Origin: an uncultured Hyphomicrobiales bacterium
GTDB lineage: Bacteria > Pseudomonadota > Alphaproteobacteria > Rhizobiales > Beijerinckiaceae
Assembly (NCBI GenBank): GCA_903824185.1
Contig: CAIJVU010000057.1
Coordinates: 1 to 43,831, forward strand
Length of the DNA: 43,831 nt
Direction of reading: 5' to 3'
Shown here: piece after piece, positions 10,431 to 18,991 of the stretch
Numbering within the stretch: position 1 is the stretch's first letter
Layout of the letters: the number at the start of each line of letters is the position of its first letter
Translations under genes and position numbers: made by a program
The notes under the pieces: model-generated
The model's database searches: none
What the model was told of the DNA's origin: nothing
Seen by the model: only the letters and a program-made list of their open reading frames with translations

Positions 10431-11621
10431 GCTTTTCACCAGATCGATGAAACGATCGAACAGATAATGGCTGTCTTGGGGGCCTGGCGATGCTTCCGGA
10501 TGATGCTGAACCGAAAACGCAGGCCGGTCGGTTAAAGCAAGGCCGCAATTGGTGCCGTCGAACAAGGAGATATGGGTTTCCTTGGCATGGGCGGGAAGGC
10601 TGTCGCGGTCAACCGCAAAGCCGTGATTCATCGAAACGATTTCGACCTTGTTGGTGGTGAAATCCTTGACCGGATGATTGGCCCCATGATGACCCTGATG
10701 CATTTTCAGTGTCTTGGCCCCTACAGCCAGCGCCAACATCTGATGGCCGAGGCAAATGCCGAAGGTCGGAATCTGTTTGTCGAGAATGGCTTTGATGACG
10801 GGCACGGAATAAGCACCCGTTGCCGCCGGATCTCCCGGACCGTTTGAGAGGAACACACCGTCAGGCTTCAGAGCAAAAATCTCGTCGGCGGTGGCGGTGG
10901 CGGGAACCACGGTGACCTTGCAGCCGCGATGCGCCAAAAGCCGCAGGATATTGCGCTTGATGCCGTAATCAATCGCCACGATGTGGCAATGTTCGGCGTC
11001 GCGCGTGCCATAGCCTGCGCCCAGTTTCCATGTGGTTTCAGCCCAATCATAGCGCTGGCTTGATCCCACCAAGGGAACCAGATCCAACCCGTCCATGCTT
11101 GGCAGGGCTTTGGCCTTTTCGATCAGGGCTGGAATGTTGAACTTGCCGTCGGGATGATGGGCTATGATGGCATTGGGCATGCCCTGCTCGCGGATCAGGG
11201 CCGTCAAGGCACGCGTATCCAGTCCGCTGAGGCCGATAATATTGCGAGCCTTCAACCAGGCATCGAGATGTTTGACTGCCCGCCAATTGGACGGCGTGGT
11301 GATATCGGCATGCAAGACCACTCCGCGCACTTCGGAAGCCGAGGCCATATTCACCGTTTCAATGTCGTCTTCATTGGTGCCGACATTGCCGATATGGGGG
11401 AAGGTGAAGGTGATGATTTGTCCGGCATAGGAAGGATCGGTGAGAATTTCCTCATAACCGGTCATGGCGGTGTTGAAGCAGACCTCGCCCACAGCCTCCC
11501 CTTCGGCACCCAGACCGAAGCCTTCCAAAACCAATCCGTTGGCGAGCACCAACAAGGCTGTCGCGCGGGGCTCTTCCCACCCGCTGTGGCGGGCCTGATC
11601 TTGAAGCTGTGCCATTTTCAT
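10416..11621 (-). CDS. carA: Carbamoyl-phosphate synthase small subunit (glutaminase)
   Basis: CarA hydrolyses glutamine and channels ammonia to CarB. The 401-aa protein has the N-terminal CarA domain (LVLANGLVLEGFGLGAEGEA, FNTAMTGYEEILTDPSYAGQ) and a C-terminal class I glutamine amidotransferase domain. The catalytic cysteine is in FGICLGHQ and the His/Glu pair in VQHHPEASPGP. The second ATG at 11615 (MAQLQDQ) is an equally good start, because AGGA lies just before it; the two differ by two residues. A promoter-like TTGACC-N17-TAGTTT lies about 80 bases upstream. It is divergent from yqeY-dnaG-rpoD and apart from carB. Confidence 0.96.
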   Translation of the reverse strand: MKMAQLQDQARHSGWEEPRATALLVLANGLVLEGFGLGAEGEAVGEVCFNTAMTGYEEILTDPSYAGQIITFTFPHIGNVGTNEDDIETVNMASASEVRGVVLHADITTPSNWRAVKHLDAWLKARNIIGLSGLDTRALTALIREQGMPNAIIAHHPDGKFNIPALIEKAKALPSMDGLDLVPLVGSSQRYDWAETTWKLGAGYGTRDAEHCHIVAIDYGIKRNILRLLAHRGCKVTVVPATATADEIFALKPDGVFLSNGPGDPAATGAYSVPVIKAILDKQIPTFGICLGHQMLALAVGAKTLKMHQGHHGANHPVKDFTTNKVEIVSMNHGFAVDRDSLPAHAKETHISLFDGTNCGLALTDRPAFSVQHHPEASPGPQDSHYLFDRFIDLVKSKKTA

Positions 11622-11698
11622 CCTAAATCCGACACCGCAACCGATGTGGATCGGGCGGTTTTCGTGTCATGCTCGCAAATTGCTCTTGGTGTGGCCGG

Positions 11699-11727
11699 AA
11701 ACTAGGCGCAGTCCGCGCTCAGGTCAA
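11699..11727 (-). promoter_or_regulatory. Candidate carA promoter
   Basis: On the minus strand TTGACC and TAGTTT are separated by exactly 17 bases. The -35 box matches consensus at five of six positions and the -10 box at three of six. The start site would lie roughly 70 bases upstream of the carA start codon. Confidence 0.45.
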
Positions 11728-11853
11728 TGACGGCTGTGAACAAAATTCTGTGTTCGGGATGCGTTTTCAAGAGACGGGCTTGGTGTCTGTGTGCAACACA
11801 GAGGGAAAGCACGGGTAGGTTTTTAAAAGGGTTGACCTTTGAAAGGGGATCAC

Positions 11854-12306
11854 ATGGCACTGCGTGACGAATTCACCGCAAGTTTGAAAGAGGCAATGAA
11901 AGCCGGCGACAAACTGAAGGTTTCGACCTTGCGTTTGATCACTTCGGCCCTCAAGGACCGCGATATCGAAGCTCGCGGTGCGGGTAAAACGCTGACGGAT
12001 GACGATATTCTCGCGCTTTTGCAGAAAATGGTGAAGCAGCGCCAAGAATCATTGAAAATTTATCAGGATGCGGGTCGCAGCGATCTGGCCGAGCAGGAGC
12101 AAGGTGAAATCACGATCATCCAATCTTATCTGCCCCAGCAGATGGATGAGAGCGAAGTCTCTTCAGCCATTGATTCGGTGATTGCAGAGATCGGAGCCGC
12201 CTCGATCAAGGACATGGGCAAAGTCATGGCCGCTTTGAAAGAGCGTTTTGCCGGTCGGATGGATTTTGGCGCGGCCAGCGGCGTCATCAAGGCAAAATTG
12301 AGCTAA
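11854..12306 (+). CDS. yqeY: GatB/YqeY domain protein
   Basis: A 150-aa cytoplasmic protein of the YqeY family, related to the C-terminal helical tail of the GatB subunit of amidotransferases. Typical segments are LRDEFTASLKEAMKAGDK, STLRLITSALKDRDIEARG, the central EQEQGEITIIQSYLPQQMDE and the C-terminal DMGKVMAALKERFAGRMDFG. The biochemical role of stand-alone YqeY is not settled, though a role in tRNA-dependent amidation or tRNA binding has been proposed. The ATG at 11854 has AAGGGGA before it; a TTG five codons upstream is unlikely. It precedes dnaG and rpoD, a common arrangement in this class. Confidence 0.9.
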   Translation: MALRDEFTASLKEAMKAGDKLKVSTLRLITSALKDRDIEARGAGKTLTDDDILALLQKMVKQRQESLKIYQDAGRSDLAEQEQGEITIIQSYLPQQMDESEVSSAIDSVIAEIGAASIKDMGKVMAALKERFAGRMDFGAASGVIKAKLS

Positions 12307-12394
12307 TCACTCTAATTTTTGCCTAAAATACCGGTTTTTGTTTGATTTTGATGCGTCAAAAGGGCCTTTCGGGGCGCTTTTGGCGTTTAAGGGC

Positions 12395-12413
12395 TTATCC
12401 ACAGTAATCCACA
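12395..12413 (+). promoter_or_regulatory. Two tandem DnaA-box-like sites upstream of dnaG
   Basis: TTATCCACA (12395-12403) is a perfect consensus DnaA box. TAATCCACA (12405-12413) follows one base later in the same orientation with one mismatch, giving a 10-bp repeat close to one helical turn. They lie about 120 bases upstream of dnaG, with A/T-rich stretches on both sides (about 12310-12350 and 12448-12466). Confidence 0.55.
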
Positions 12414-12530
12414 GCTTGTTCAACAGGGATCAAGGATTGCGGGGATAATGATTTTTAATTTCAATGGCTCGGCGGCTTCCGCTGCGGGGCTGCCTCGGGT
12501 TCAAGGGCAAAGTCTGGTATAAAGGCCGTT

Positions 12531-14462
12531 ATGCGATTTCCGCCATCCATCCTTGAAGAGATCAGAGTGCGCCTGCCGGTTTCAGCCGTGGTGGGTCGGC
12601 GCGTCAAATTAATCAAGGCGGGTCGCGAATATAAAGGCCTGTCCCCGTTCAATTCGGAAAAAACACCCTCCTTCACGGTCAATGACCAAAAAGGCTTCTT
12701 TCATTGTTTTTCCTCGGGAAAACATGGCGATATTTTCAAATTTGTCATGGAAACGGAGGGTTTGAGCTTTTACGAGGCGGTCGAAAAGCTCGCCGCCGAT
12801 GCCGGTGTGACCCTGCCCAAAATGAGTGCGGAGGCCGAGGCGCAGGAAATCAGGCGCAATTCCCTTTATGACGTCATGGCCATGGCGCAGGACTTTTACA
12901 TGGCGCAATTGCATAAGCCCGCAGCCTCGCAAGCGCGTGCCTATCTTGTGGGGCGCGGATTGGGGCCTGAGATCTGGGCGCGGTTTGGCATGGGCTATGC
13001 CTCGAGCGAGCGTTATGCCTTGCGTGATTATCTCGCAGGCAAAGGCGTTTCCGCGGAGGATATGCAGCAAGCTGGCCTTTTGGTGACGGGCGAGGATATC
13101 AAGGTTCCCTTCGACAAGTTCCGCAATCGCGTGATGTTTCCGATTGCCGACCAGAAGGGGCGGATCATTGCCTTTGGCGGGCGGGCGCTCGAAAAAGATG
13201 CACCGGCAAAATATCTCAATTCCCCCGAAACGCCCTTGTTCCATAAAGGGGAAATCCTGTTCAACCATCACAATGCGCGCAAGGCCGCCCATGACAAAGG
13301 CCGTGTCATCGCGGTGGAAGGCTATGTCGATGTGATCAGTTTGAGCGTGGCCGGATTTGCCGAGACCGTCGCACCGCTGGGCACCGCTTTGACCGAGCAG
13401 CAAATGGCCTTGCTGTGGCGCATGTCGGATGAGCCGATTTTGTGTTTTGACGGCGATAAAGCAGGCAAAAGAGCCGCTTACAGAGCGGTTGAGACCGCTT
13501 TGGCCCTGCTCAAGCCCGGAAAATCCCTGCGTTTTGCGTTATTGCCCGAAGGGCAGGATCCCGATGATCTGGCCCGTTCTGGCGGTTTCAAAGCCGTTGA
13601 GGATGTGTTGGGGCGCAGTCTGGGACTCGCGGATTTGTTGTGGATGCGGGAGCTTGAAACCCATCCCTTGGACACGCCCGAGCGTCGGGCGGCGTTTGAG
13701 CGCGACCTGCGGCAGATCATCAACCAGTTGAAGGACGAGGATGTCCGGCGCCATTATCGTGCGGAATTTGATCATCGTCTGGCAGAATTGATGCCCGCAC
13801 CTGCCCGCAGGCAGGCTTATGTCGCTCAGGGTCGCGGACGCCCCTTGCAAGCGCGTGGGCGGGCGCGGCAAGGCCTGTCGCCTTTGCATGATGCCTTCGA
13901 GCCGCCCGTGCGCGCCAGCCCGTTTTTGACACAGAGCGCGCTCTTCGGGGTGCAAAACCGGATTTCCCCCCGCGAAGCCTTTATTGTGCTGACTTTTTTA
14001 CGCTTTCCGGAATTGCTGCAACATCATGCGGATGCCCTGTCTGACCTCGATATCGAGAGCGCGGCGGGTCGGCGTTTGGTCGGCATGTTGCTGGATATGC
14101 TTGGCGATTCCGACGATTTAAGCCGTGAATCGGTTGAAAACAGGCTCGAAACCCTCGGTTTGCGGGAAGATCTGCAAATATTGAGCGATCAGGTGCGGTC
14201 CGGCGACCGGCGCTGTCTCGACAAGGCAGAGGCGGCAGGGGGCGGGGGTGCCGTTGACATGACGGGTGCTTTACAGCAGGCGATGATCTTGCATCGGCGC
14301 GCTGTGACCCTACATAAGGAGTTGATGGCGGCGGAACGGGCCTTGGCCGATGACGGGAGCGAGACATCGCTGGCGGTCATTCGGGATCTGCAGTTGCAAT
14401 TGTCGGCTTTGGACGGCATGGAAGCGGAGCGGGATCGTCTGGGTTTCTTGGCGGTGTCTTAG
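12531..14462 (+). CDS. dnaG: DNA primase
   Basis: DnaG makes the RNA primers for DNA replication. The 643-aa protein has an N-terminal zinc-finger-like domain (about 30-100), the catalytic core with the TOPRIM domain (VIAVEGYVDVISL near residue 258 and PILCFDGDKAGKRAA near residue 305), and a C-terminal helicase-binding region. In the zinc domain the usual four ligands are largely replaced: the family pattern CPFH...HCFGCG reads SPFN...HCFSSG (S38, N41, C59, S62), so only one ligand remains. I have the impression that related Alphaproteobacteria share this. AAGG sits six bases before the ATG. It precedes rpoD, forming the dnaG-rpoD part of the macromolecular synthesis operon. Confidence 0.96.
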   Translation: MRFPPSILEEIRVRLPVSAVVGRRVKLIKAGREYKGLSPFNSEKTPSFTVNDQKGFFHCFSSGKHGDIFKFVMETEGLSFYEAVEKLAADAGVTLPKMSAEAEAQEIRRNSLYDVMAMAQDFYMAQLHKPAASQARAYLVGRGLGPEIWARFGMGYASSERYALRDYLAGKGVSAEDMQQAGLLVTGEDIKVPFDKFRNRVMFPIADQKGRIIAFGGRALEKDAPAKYLNSPETPLFHKGEILFNHHNARKAAHDKGRVIAVEGYVDVISLSVAGFAETVAPLGTALTEQQMALLWRMSDEPILCFDGDKAGKRAAYRAVETALALLKPGKSLRFALLPEGQDPDDLARSGGFKAVEDVLGRSLGLADLLWMRELETHPLDTPERRAAFERDLRQIINQLKDEDVRRHYRAEFDHRLAELMPAPARRQAYVAQGRGRPLQARGRARQGLSPLHDAFEPPVRASPFLTQSALFGVQNRISPREAFIVLTFLRFPELLQHHADALSDLDIESAAGRRLVGMLLDMLGDSDDLSRESVENRLETLGLREDLQILSDQVRSGDRRCLDKAEAAGGGGAVDMTGALQQAMILHRRAVTLHKELMAAERALADDGSETSLAVIRDLQLQLSALDGMEAERDRLGFLAVS

Positions 14463-14682
14463 ATTGCCTCTCTTTTTCACCCCTTTATCGGGGTGTCCTG
14501 AGGGATTTTGGTAATCTGTTAAGGGTTTTATGGTTAAACTGGTCTAGGAATGGCCTGTTTTGCCTGCACGAATGAAGCAGGGGTCGCAGCCTAGACTGTT
14601 GCGGCCAGCTTTGTGTTGAGGCGATTGAGGTCGTCAAAGTCCGGTGACTTTGACATGGACGTGTATGGAGCTGGTCGAGACG
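14463..14682 (+). other. dnaG-rpoD spacer
   Basis: A 220-bp spacer. It has one hairpin, CACCCC-TTTATC-GGGGTG (14478-14495), without a T-run after it. It may reduce read-through or protect the dnaG mRNA end. No clear promoter hexamer pair was found, though rpoD commonly has one of its own here. Confidence 0.4.
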
Positions 14683-16677
14683 ATGGCGACAAAAACGACA
14701 GAAAAGCAAGACAGCCAAGTGACTGAGGCCGCGGCTCCTGACAGCCCTTTGCTTGATCTTTCTGATGCCGCCGTCAAGCGGATGATCAAGAACGCGAAAA
14801 AACGCGGCTATGTCACCCATGAGCAGCTCAATGAAGTTTTGCCCTCTGAAGAGGTAACCTCCGACCAGATCGAAGACATCTATGCCATGCTCAATGAAAT
14901 GGGCATCAATGTCGTCGAGCAGGAAGACACCGATACCGAGCAGGGCGAGGAAGCCGCGGAAGCGGAAGAGGAAGAAGAAAGCAGCGATCTGGTTGATGCC
15001 TCGCGCAATCTGCCCGTCAAAGCGGAAAAAGCCGAGCCGACTGATCGCACCGATGATCCCGTGCGCATGTATCTGCGCGAAATGGGGTCGGTGGAATTGT
15101 TGTCGCGTGAGGGCGAAATCGCCATTGCCAAGCGCATCGAGGCCGGCCGTGAGGCGATGATCGCCGGCTTGTGCGAAAGCCCGCTGACCTTCCAAGCCAT
15201 TATCATCTGGCGTGACGAGTTGGTGGAAGCCAAAGTTTTGCTGCGTGACATTATCGATCTGGAAGCTACCTATGCCGGACCTGACGGACGCGGCGCGCCC
15301 AAGATTGACGGATTGCCCGCAGAAGGGGCCGAAGAGGCCGAGGCGTCAGGGGAAGAGGGCGAACCGCCCATCCCTGAAGGCGATCTCGATGATGACGATC
15401 TCGAAAACAATGTGTCGCTGTCCGCCATGGAAGCGGAGCTGAAGCCGAAAGTCCTTGAGACCTTCGACCGCATTGCCGATGCCTATAAAAAACTGCGTCG
15501 CTTGCAAGACCAGAATGTCGACGCCAAACTGCAAAATATGACCCTGACGCCCGCTCAGGAGCGCAAATATAAAAAGCTCAAGGAAGAGATTGTTCTTGAC
15601 GTCAAATCGCTGTCCTTGAACCAGAACCGGATTGAGGCGCTGGTCGAGCAGCTTTATGACATCAACAAGCGTTTGATCGGTCTTGAAGGGCGCTTGATGC
15701 GCTTGGCCGAAGGGCGCGGCGTGGCACGTGACGATTTCTTGCGCAATTATCAAGGCTCGGAACTTGATCCCAAATGGTTGTTGCGCGTCTCCAAGCTCGG
15801 TACCAAGGGCTGGAAAGATTTTGTCGCCAAGGAAAAAGACCTGATCAAGGATCTGCGTCAGGAGATCCATTCGCTCGCTGCGGAAACGGGTCTGGAAATT
15901 CTCGAATTCCGTAAGATCGTGCATCTCGTGCAAAAGGGCGAGCGCGAAGCCCGTCAGGCCAAGAAAGAAATGGTCGAGGCCAATTTGCGTCTCGTGATTT
16001 CGATTGCCAAAAAATACACCAATCGCGGTTTGCAATTCCTTGATCTCATTCAGGAAGGCAATATCGGTTTGATGAAAGCGGTCGATAAATTCGAATATCG
16101 CCGCGGCTATAAATTCTCGACCTATGCCACATGGTGGATCAGGCAGGCGATTACCCGCTCCATCGCCGATCAGGCCCGCACGATCCGTATTCCCGTGCAT
16201 ATGATCGAAACCATCAACAAGATTGTCCGCACTTCGCGCCAGATGCTCCATGAAATCGGTCGTGAGCCGACACCTGAAGAACTGGCTGAAAAGCTTGCAA
16301 TGCCTTTGGAAAAAGTGCGCAAGGTTTTGAAAATCGCCAAAGAGCCGATCTCGCTTGAAACCCCCATCGGGGATGAAGAGGATTCGCATCTGGGCGATTT
16401 CATCGAGGACAAGAATGCGATCTTGCCGATCGATGCCGCTATCCAGTCGAATTTGCGTGAAACCACCACGCGCGTTCTGGCCTCGCTCACACCGCGTGAA
16501 GAGCGTGTGCTGCGCATGCGCTTCGGGATCGGCATGAATACCGATCACACATTGGAAGAAGTGGGTCAGCAATTTTCAGTGACGCGCGAACGGATTCGGC
16601 AGATTGAAGCCAAAGCCTTGCGCAAGCTGAAACATCCGTCCCGCTCGCGTAAATTGCGCAGCTTCCTCGATAATTGA
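14683..16677 (+). CDS. rpoD: RNA polymerase primary sigma factor (sigma-70)
   Basis: The housekeeping sigma factor. The 664-aa protein has region 1.1 (about 29-80), an acidic linker (about 80-102, rich in Glu), region 1.2 ([21 protein letters not shown], from residue 125), a long non-conserved insert, and region 2 with the -10-melting stretch [20 protein letters not shown]. Region 3 follows, then region 4 with the -35-binding helix [20 protein letters not shown] and the standard end [17 protein letters not shown] chose ATG 14683 (MATKTTEKQ), matching the usual alphaproteobacterial start; a GTG at 14644 and an ATG at 14665 are in frame but add non-conserved residues. Confidence 0.97.
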   Translation: MATKTTEKQDSQVTEAAAPDSPLLDLSDAAVKRMIKNAKKRGYVTHEQLNEVLPSEEVTSDQIEDIYAMLNEMGINVVEQEDTDTEQGEEAAEAEEEEESSDLVDASRNLPVKAEKAEPTDRTDDPVRMYLREMGSVELLSREGEIAIAKRIEAGREAMIAGLCESPLTFQAIIIWRDELVEAKVLLRDIIDLEATYAGPDGRGAPKIDGLPAEGAEEAEASGEEGEPPIPEGDLDDDDLENNVSLSAMEAELKPKVLETFDRIADAYKKLRRLQDQNVDAKLQNMTLTPAQERKYKKLKEEIVLDVKSLSLNQNRIEALVEQLYDINKRLIGLEGRLMRLAEGRGVARDDFLRNYQGSELDPKWLLRVSKLGTKGWKDFVAKEKDLIKDLRQEIHSLAAETGLEILEFRKIVHLVQKGEREARQAKKEMVEANLRLVISIAKKYTNRGLQFLDLIQEGNIGLMKAVDKFEYRRGYKFSTYATWWIRQAITRSIADQARTIRIPVHMIETINKIVRTSRQMLHEIGREPTPEELAEKLAMPLEKVRKVLKIAKEPISLETPIGDEEDSHLGDFIEDKNAILPIDAAIQSNLRETTTRVLASLTPREERVLRMRFGIGMNTDHTLEEVGQQFSVTRERIRQIEAKALRKLKHPSRSRKLRSFLDN

Positions 16678-16693
16678 TCATCCGCAGAGCTGT

Positions 16694-16719
16694 TTTGACG
16701 CGTGCAAAACCGCGTCAAA
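16694..16719 (+). terminator. Hairpin downstream of rpoD
   Basis: Perfect 9-bp stem TTTGACGCG / CGCGTCAAA with an eight-base loop, 16 bases after the rpoD stop codon. No T-run follows, so it may be an inefficient or factor-assisted terminator, or a message stabiliser. Confidence 0.45.
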
Positions 16720-16767
16720 TGCTTGCGGGATCGAACCCATATCCTGTTTTGATAGGGAGTGCCTCTG

Positions 16768-17292
16768 ATGGCCCGTTTGCCTTACGCTCAGCATGATCGT
16801 CCTGACCGCCAAGCCCTCGTGGACCGCATCGTCAAAGAGCGCGGATCTGTTTTGCATCTTTATGCCATGCTGTTGCACAGCGCGCCGGTGGCCGAGGGCT
16901 GGTTGAATTACCTCACCGCCATCCGCCAGAAATCGGATCTTGCGGGGGATATCCGTGAAATGGCGATTATGCGCATTGCGCATCTGAATGGCGCGCCATA
17001 CGAGGCCGAACAACATGCCCCCATCGCTTTGAAAGAAGGCATGACGCAAGCCCAGTTGGACGCGTTGCCGGATTGGCGTCCGGCCACGGTTTTTTCAGAC
17101 AAGCAACGCGCGGTGCTCGCTTATACCGATGCCATGACGCGCGACATCCATGTGCCCGATGATGTTTTTCAAGCCATGCACGCGCATTTTGACGATCAGG
17201 GCGTGGTGGAACTGACAGCGACGATTGCCGCCTATAATATGGTGTCGCGCTTTCTTGAGGATTTGCAAATCCATTCGCATGATCCTCTCTAA
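16768..17292 (+). CDS. Carboxymuconolactone decarboxylase (CMD/AhpD-like) family protein
   Basis: A 174-aa all-helical protein of the CMD/AhpD-like superfamily. The core DIREMAIMRIAHLNGAPYEAEQHAPIALKEG fits the family helix pair, but the CxxC of true AhpD peroxidase partners is absent (the position reads NGAPYEAEQH). It therefore probably belongs to the non-redox or uncharacterised branch, with the conserved ExxxH kept. The ATG at 16768 has GGAG eight bases upstream. Its stop is 16 bases before uppP, so the two may be co-transcribed. The substrate is unknown. Confidence 0.8.
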   Translation: MARLPYAQHDRPDRQALVDRIVKERGSVLHLYAMLLHSAPVAEGWLNYLTAIRQKSDLAGDIREMAIMRIAHLNGAPYEAEQHAPIALKEGMTQAQLDALPDWRPATVFSDKQRAVLAYTDAMTRDIHVPDDVFQAMHAHFDDQGVVELTATIAAYNMVSRFLEDLQIHSHDPL

Positions 17293-17308
17293 CTAAAGGA
17301 CGCTGACC

Positions 17309-18166
17309 ATGGCCGAGGCCTGTCGCGCTGGCATTGATACCGGCTTTGCCACCTTGGATTACACGCAAGCCGCCCTGTTGGGTGTGGTGCAGGGTGTCAC
17401 CGAATTATTGCCGATTTCCTCAACAGCCCATATGCGGATCGTGCCGCATCTGTTTGGCTGGCAAGATCCCGGTTCCGCCTTTTCGGCTGCCATGCAATTG
17501 GCCGCTTTGGCGGCGGTGGTGAGTTTTTTCTGGCGCGATATTTCCAGTCTGGCTGTGTCCTCCGTGCAGGCCACGCTCAAACGCCAATTTGATCATCCCG
17601 CCTTCCGCTTTGTGTTTGGCGTCGGGCTTGCCACTTTGCCCATCGGCATTGTCGGGCTTTTGATGTCGAAATGGCTGAATGCCTGCGACACCTCCTTGCG
17701 GTCTTTGCCGGTCATTGGGGCTTCTTGTGTGCTGATGGCGGTGTTGATGGGCCTTGCCGAGCTGAACAGTCGGCATGACAGGGATTTGTCCTCGTTCAGC
17801 TATCGCGATTTGATGCTGGTCGGTTTGGCGCAAGTGGGGGCTTTGATCCCCGGTGTATCGCGCTCCGGCTCCACATTGACCGCGGCCTTGTTTCTGGGCT
17901 TCAAGCGCGAGGATGCCGCCCGTCTGTCCTTTTTGCTGGGTCTTCCCGCCATTACATTGGCGGGGCTCAAGGAGATCTGGGTATTGACCCATGCCGGTCT
18001 TGATGCGCATGCCTGGTCTGTTCTGGCAGTGGGCTTGGTCTGTGGCTCACTCTCCGCTTTTGTCGCGGTCTGGGGTTTGTTGCGTCTTTTTGAAAAAATG
18101 GCGAGCTGGCCCTTCGTGATTTATCGCGGATTGATGGGACTTTGGCTGCTTTATAGCTCTTTATAA
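17309..18166 (+). CDS. uppP: Undecaprenyl-diphosphatase (UppP/BacA)
   Basis: UppP removes a phosphate from undecaprenyl pyrophosphate so that the lipid carrier of cell-wall synthesis can be reused; members confer bacitracin tolerance when overproduced. The 285-aa polytopic membrane protein has both active-site motifs: GVTELLPISSTAHM with E32 and H41, and PGVSRSGSTL with R185. Eight or so membrane segments can be traced. AAAGGA lies eight bases before the start. It is slightly longer than the E. coli protein (273 aa), by an N-terminal extension MAEACRAGIDTGFAT. It lies between the CMD-like gene and the pxp genes. Confidence 0.93.
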   Translation: MAEACRAGIDTGFATLDYTQAALLGVVQGVTELLPISSTAHMRIVPHLFGWQDPGSAFSAAMQLAALAAVVSFFWRDISSLAVSSVQATLKRQFDHPAFRFVFGVGLATLPIGIVGLLMSKWLNACDTSLRSLPVIGASCVLMAVLMGLAELNSRHDRDLSSFSYRDLMLVGLAQVGALIPGVSRSGSTLTAALFLGFKREDAARLSFLLGLPAITLAGLKEIWVLTHAGLDAHAWSVLAVGLVCGSLSAFVAVWGLLRLFEKMASWPFVIYRGLMGLWLLYSSL

Positions 18167-18232
18167 ATTTGCAGGGTTGAAGCCAGGATCAAGTCGTGCT
18201 CGACTGTCAAAAATGATCTTTGGAAACGTCCC

Positions 18233-18991
18233 ATGTTGCATGATCCTGCCCTTCGTATTTTGCCCTGCGGCGATGCGGCGTTCACCATCGAATTCGGCGA
18301 GACCGTTGATCCCGTCCTCAATGCGCGTGTCTTGGGTCTGGATGATGCTTTGGCGCTTGAAGCGCTGGCGGGCGTGCATGAAACCATCCCGACCTATCGT
18401 TCGCTTTATGTGAGTTATGATCCCGAGATTTTATCCTTCGCTGCCTTGAGCACCCATCTTGAACAGCTCGCGGCCAGAACGGGGCCCAAACCGCCCTCGC
18501 CACGCCGTTGGCGTGTGCCGGTCAGCTATGGCGGGGAATTCGGTTTTGATCTCGAAGAGGTCGCCAAAGGGAAAAATCTGACAGCGGATGAGGTGGTGCG
18601 CCGTCATGTCGCCGGTGATTATCGGGTCTATATGCTGGGCTATATGCCGGGTTATGCCTATCTTGGCGGCTTGGATCAATCCATTGCCACACCCCGCCGC
18701 AACGAGCCGCGTTTGGTGACCCCTGCTGGCGCTGTGATGATCGGCGGTGTGCAGGCGGGCATCCAATGTCTGGAGGCGCCAAGCGGCTGGCATATTTTGG
18801 GCCGCACGCCGATGCGCAGTTACCATCCCCATCGCGATCCCTTGTTCTTGCTGGAGCCCGGCGATGCCGTGCGTTTTTACGAGGTCTCGCTGGCTGAGTG
18901 GCACGAGATGGACAAGGCGGCGGAGGCGGGCGAGCGTGTCGCTGAATTGATCATTCTCTCGGCTGATCAAATGGCAGGGGGCGTGGCATGA
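18233..18991 (+). CDS. pxpB: 5-oxoprolinase subunit B (KipI-like)
   Basis: One of three subunits of the ATP-dependent prokaryotic 5-oxoprolinase, which opens 5-oxoproline (pyroglutamate) to glutamate. The 252-aa protein carries the allophanate hydrolase subunit 1 domain: RILPCGDAAFTIEFGE at the N-terminus, PTYRSLYVSYDP, and the signature VYMLGYMPGYAYLGGLD followed by TPAGAVMIGGVQAGIQ. The Bacillus homologue KipI also inhibits a sporulation kinase, but the presence of pxpC and pxpA next door points to the metabolic role. Its end overlaps pxpC by four bases (ATGA), implying coupled translation and a fixed ratio of the two subunits. Confidence 0.93.
   Translation: MLHDPALRILPCGDAAFTIEFGETVDPVLNARVLGLDDALALEALAGVHETIPTYRSLYVSYDPEILSFAALSTHLEQLAARTGPKPPSPRRWRVPVSYGGEFGFDLEEVAKGKNLTADEVVRRHVAGDYRVYMLGYMPGYAYLGGLDQSIATPRRNEPRLVTPAGAVMIGGVQAGIQCLEAPSGWHILGRTPMRSYHPHRDPLFLLEPGDAVRFYEVSLAEWHEMDKAAEAGERVAELIILSADQMAGGVA

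Noticed and set aside
12307-12530. Chromosome origin (oriC)
   Set aside because: Only two DnaA boxes are present and neighbours typical of alphaproteobacterial origins (hemE, parAB, dnaA, repA-like) are absent.
14478-14495. Intrinsic terminator between dnaG and rpoD
   Set aside because: The hairpin has no T-run and rpoD is normally co-transcribed with dnaG; it is reported only as a spacer hairpin.
16725-16741. T-arm-like sequence of a tRNA on the minus strand (GGGTTCGATCCC)
   Set aside because: The flanking bases do not form the five-pair T stem, and no acceptor, D or anticodon arm can be drawn.
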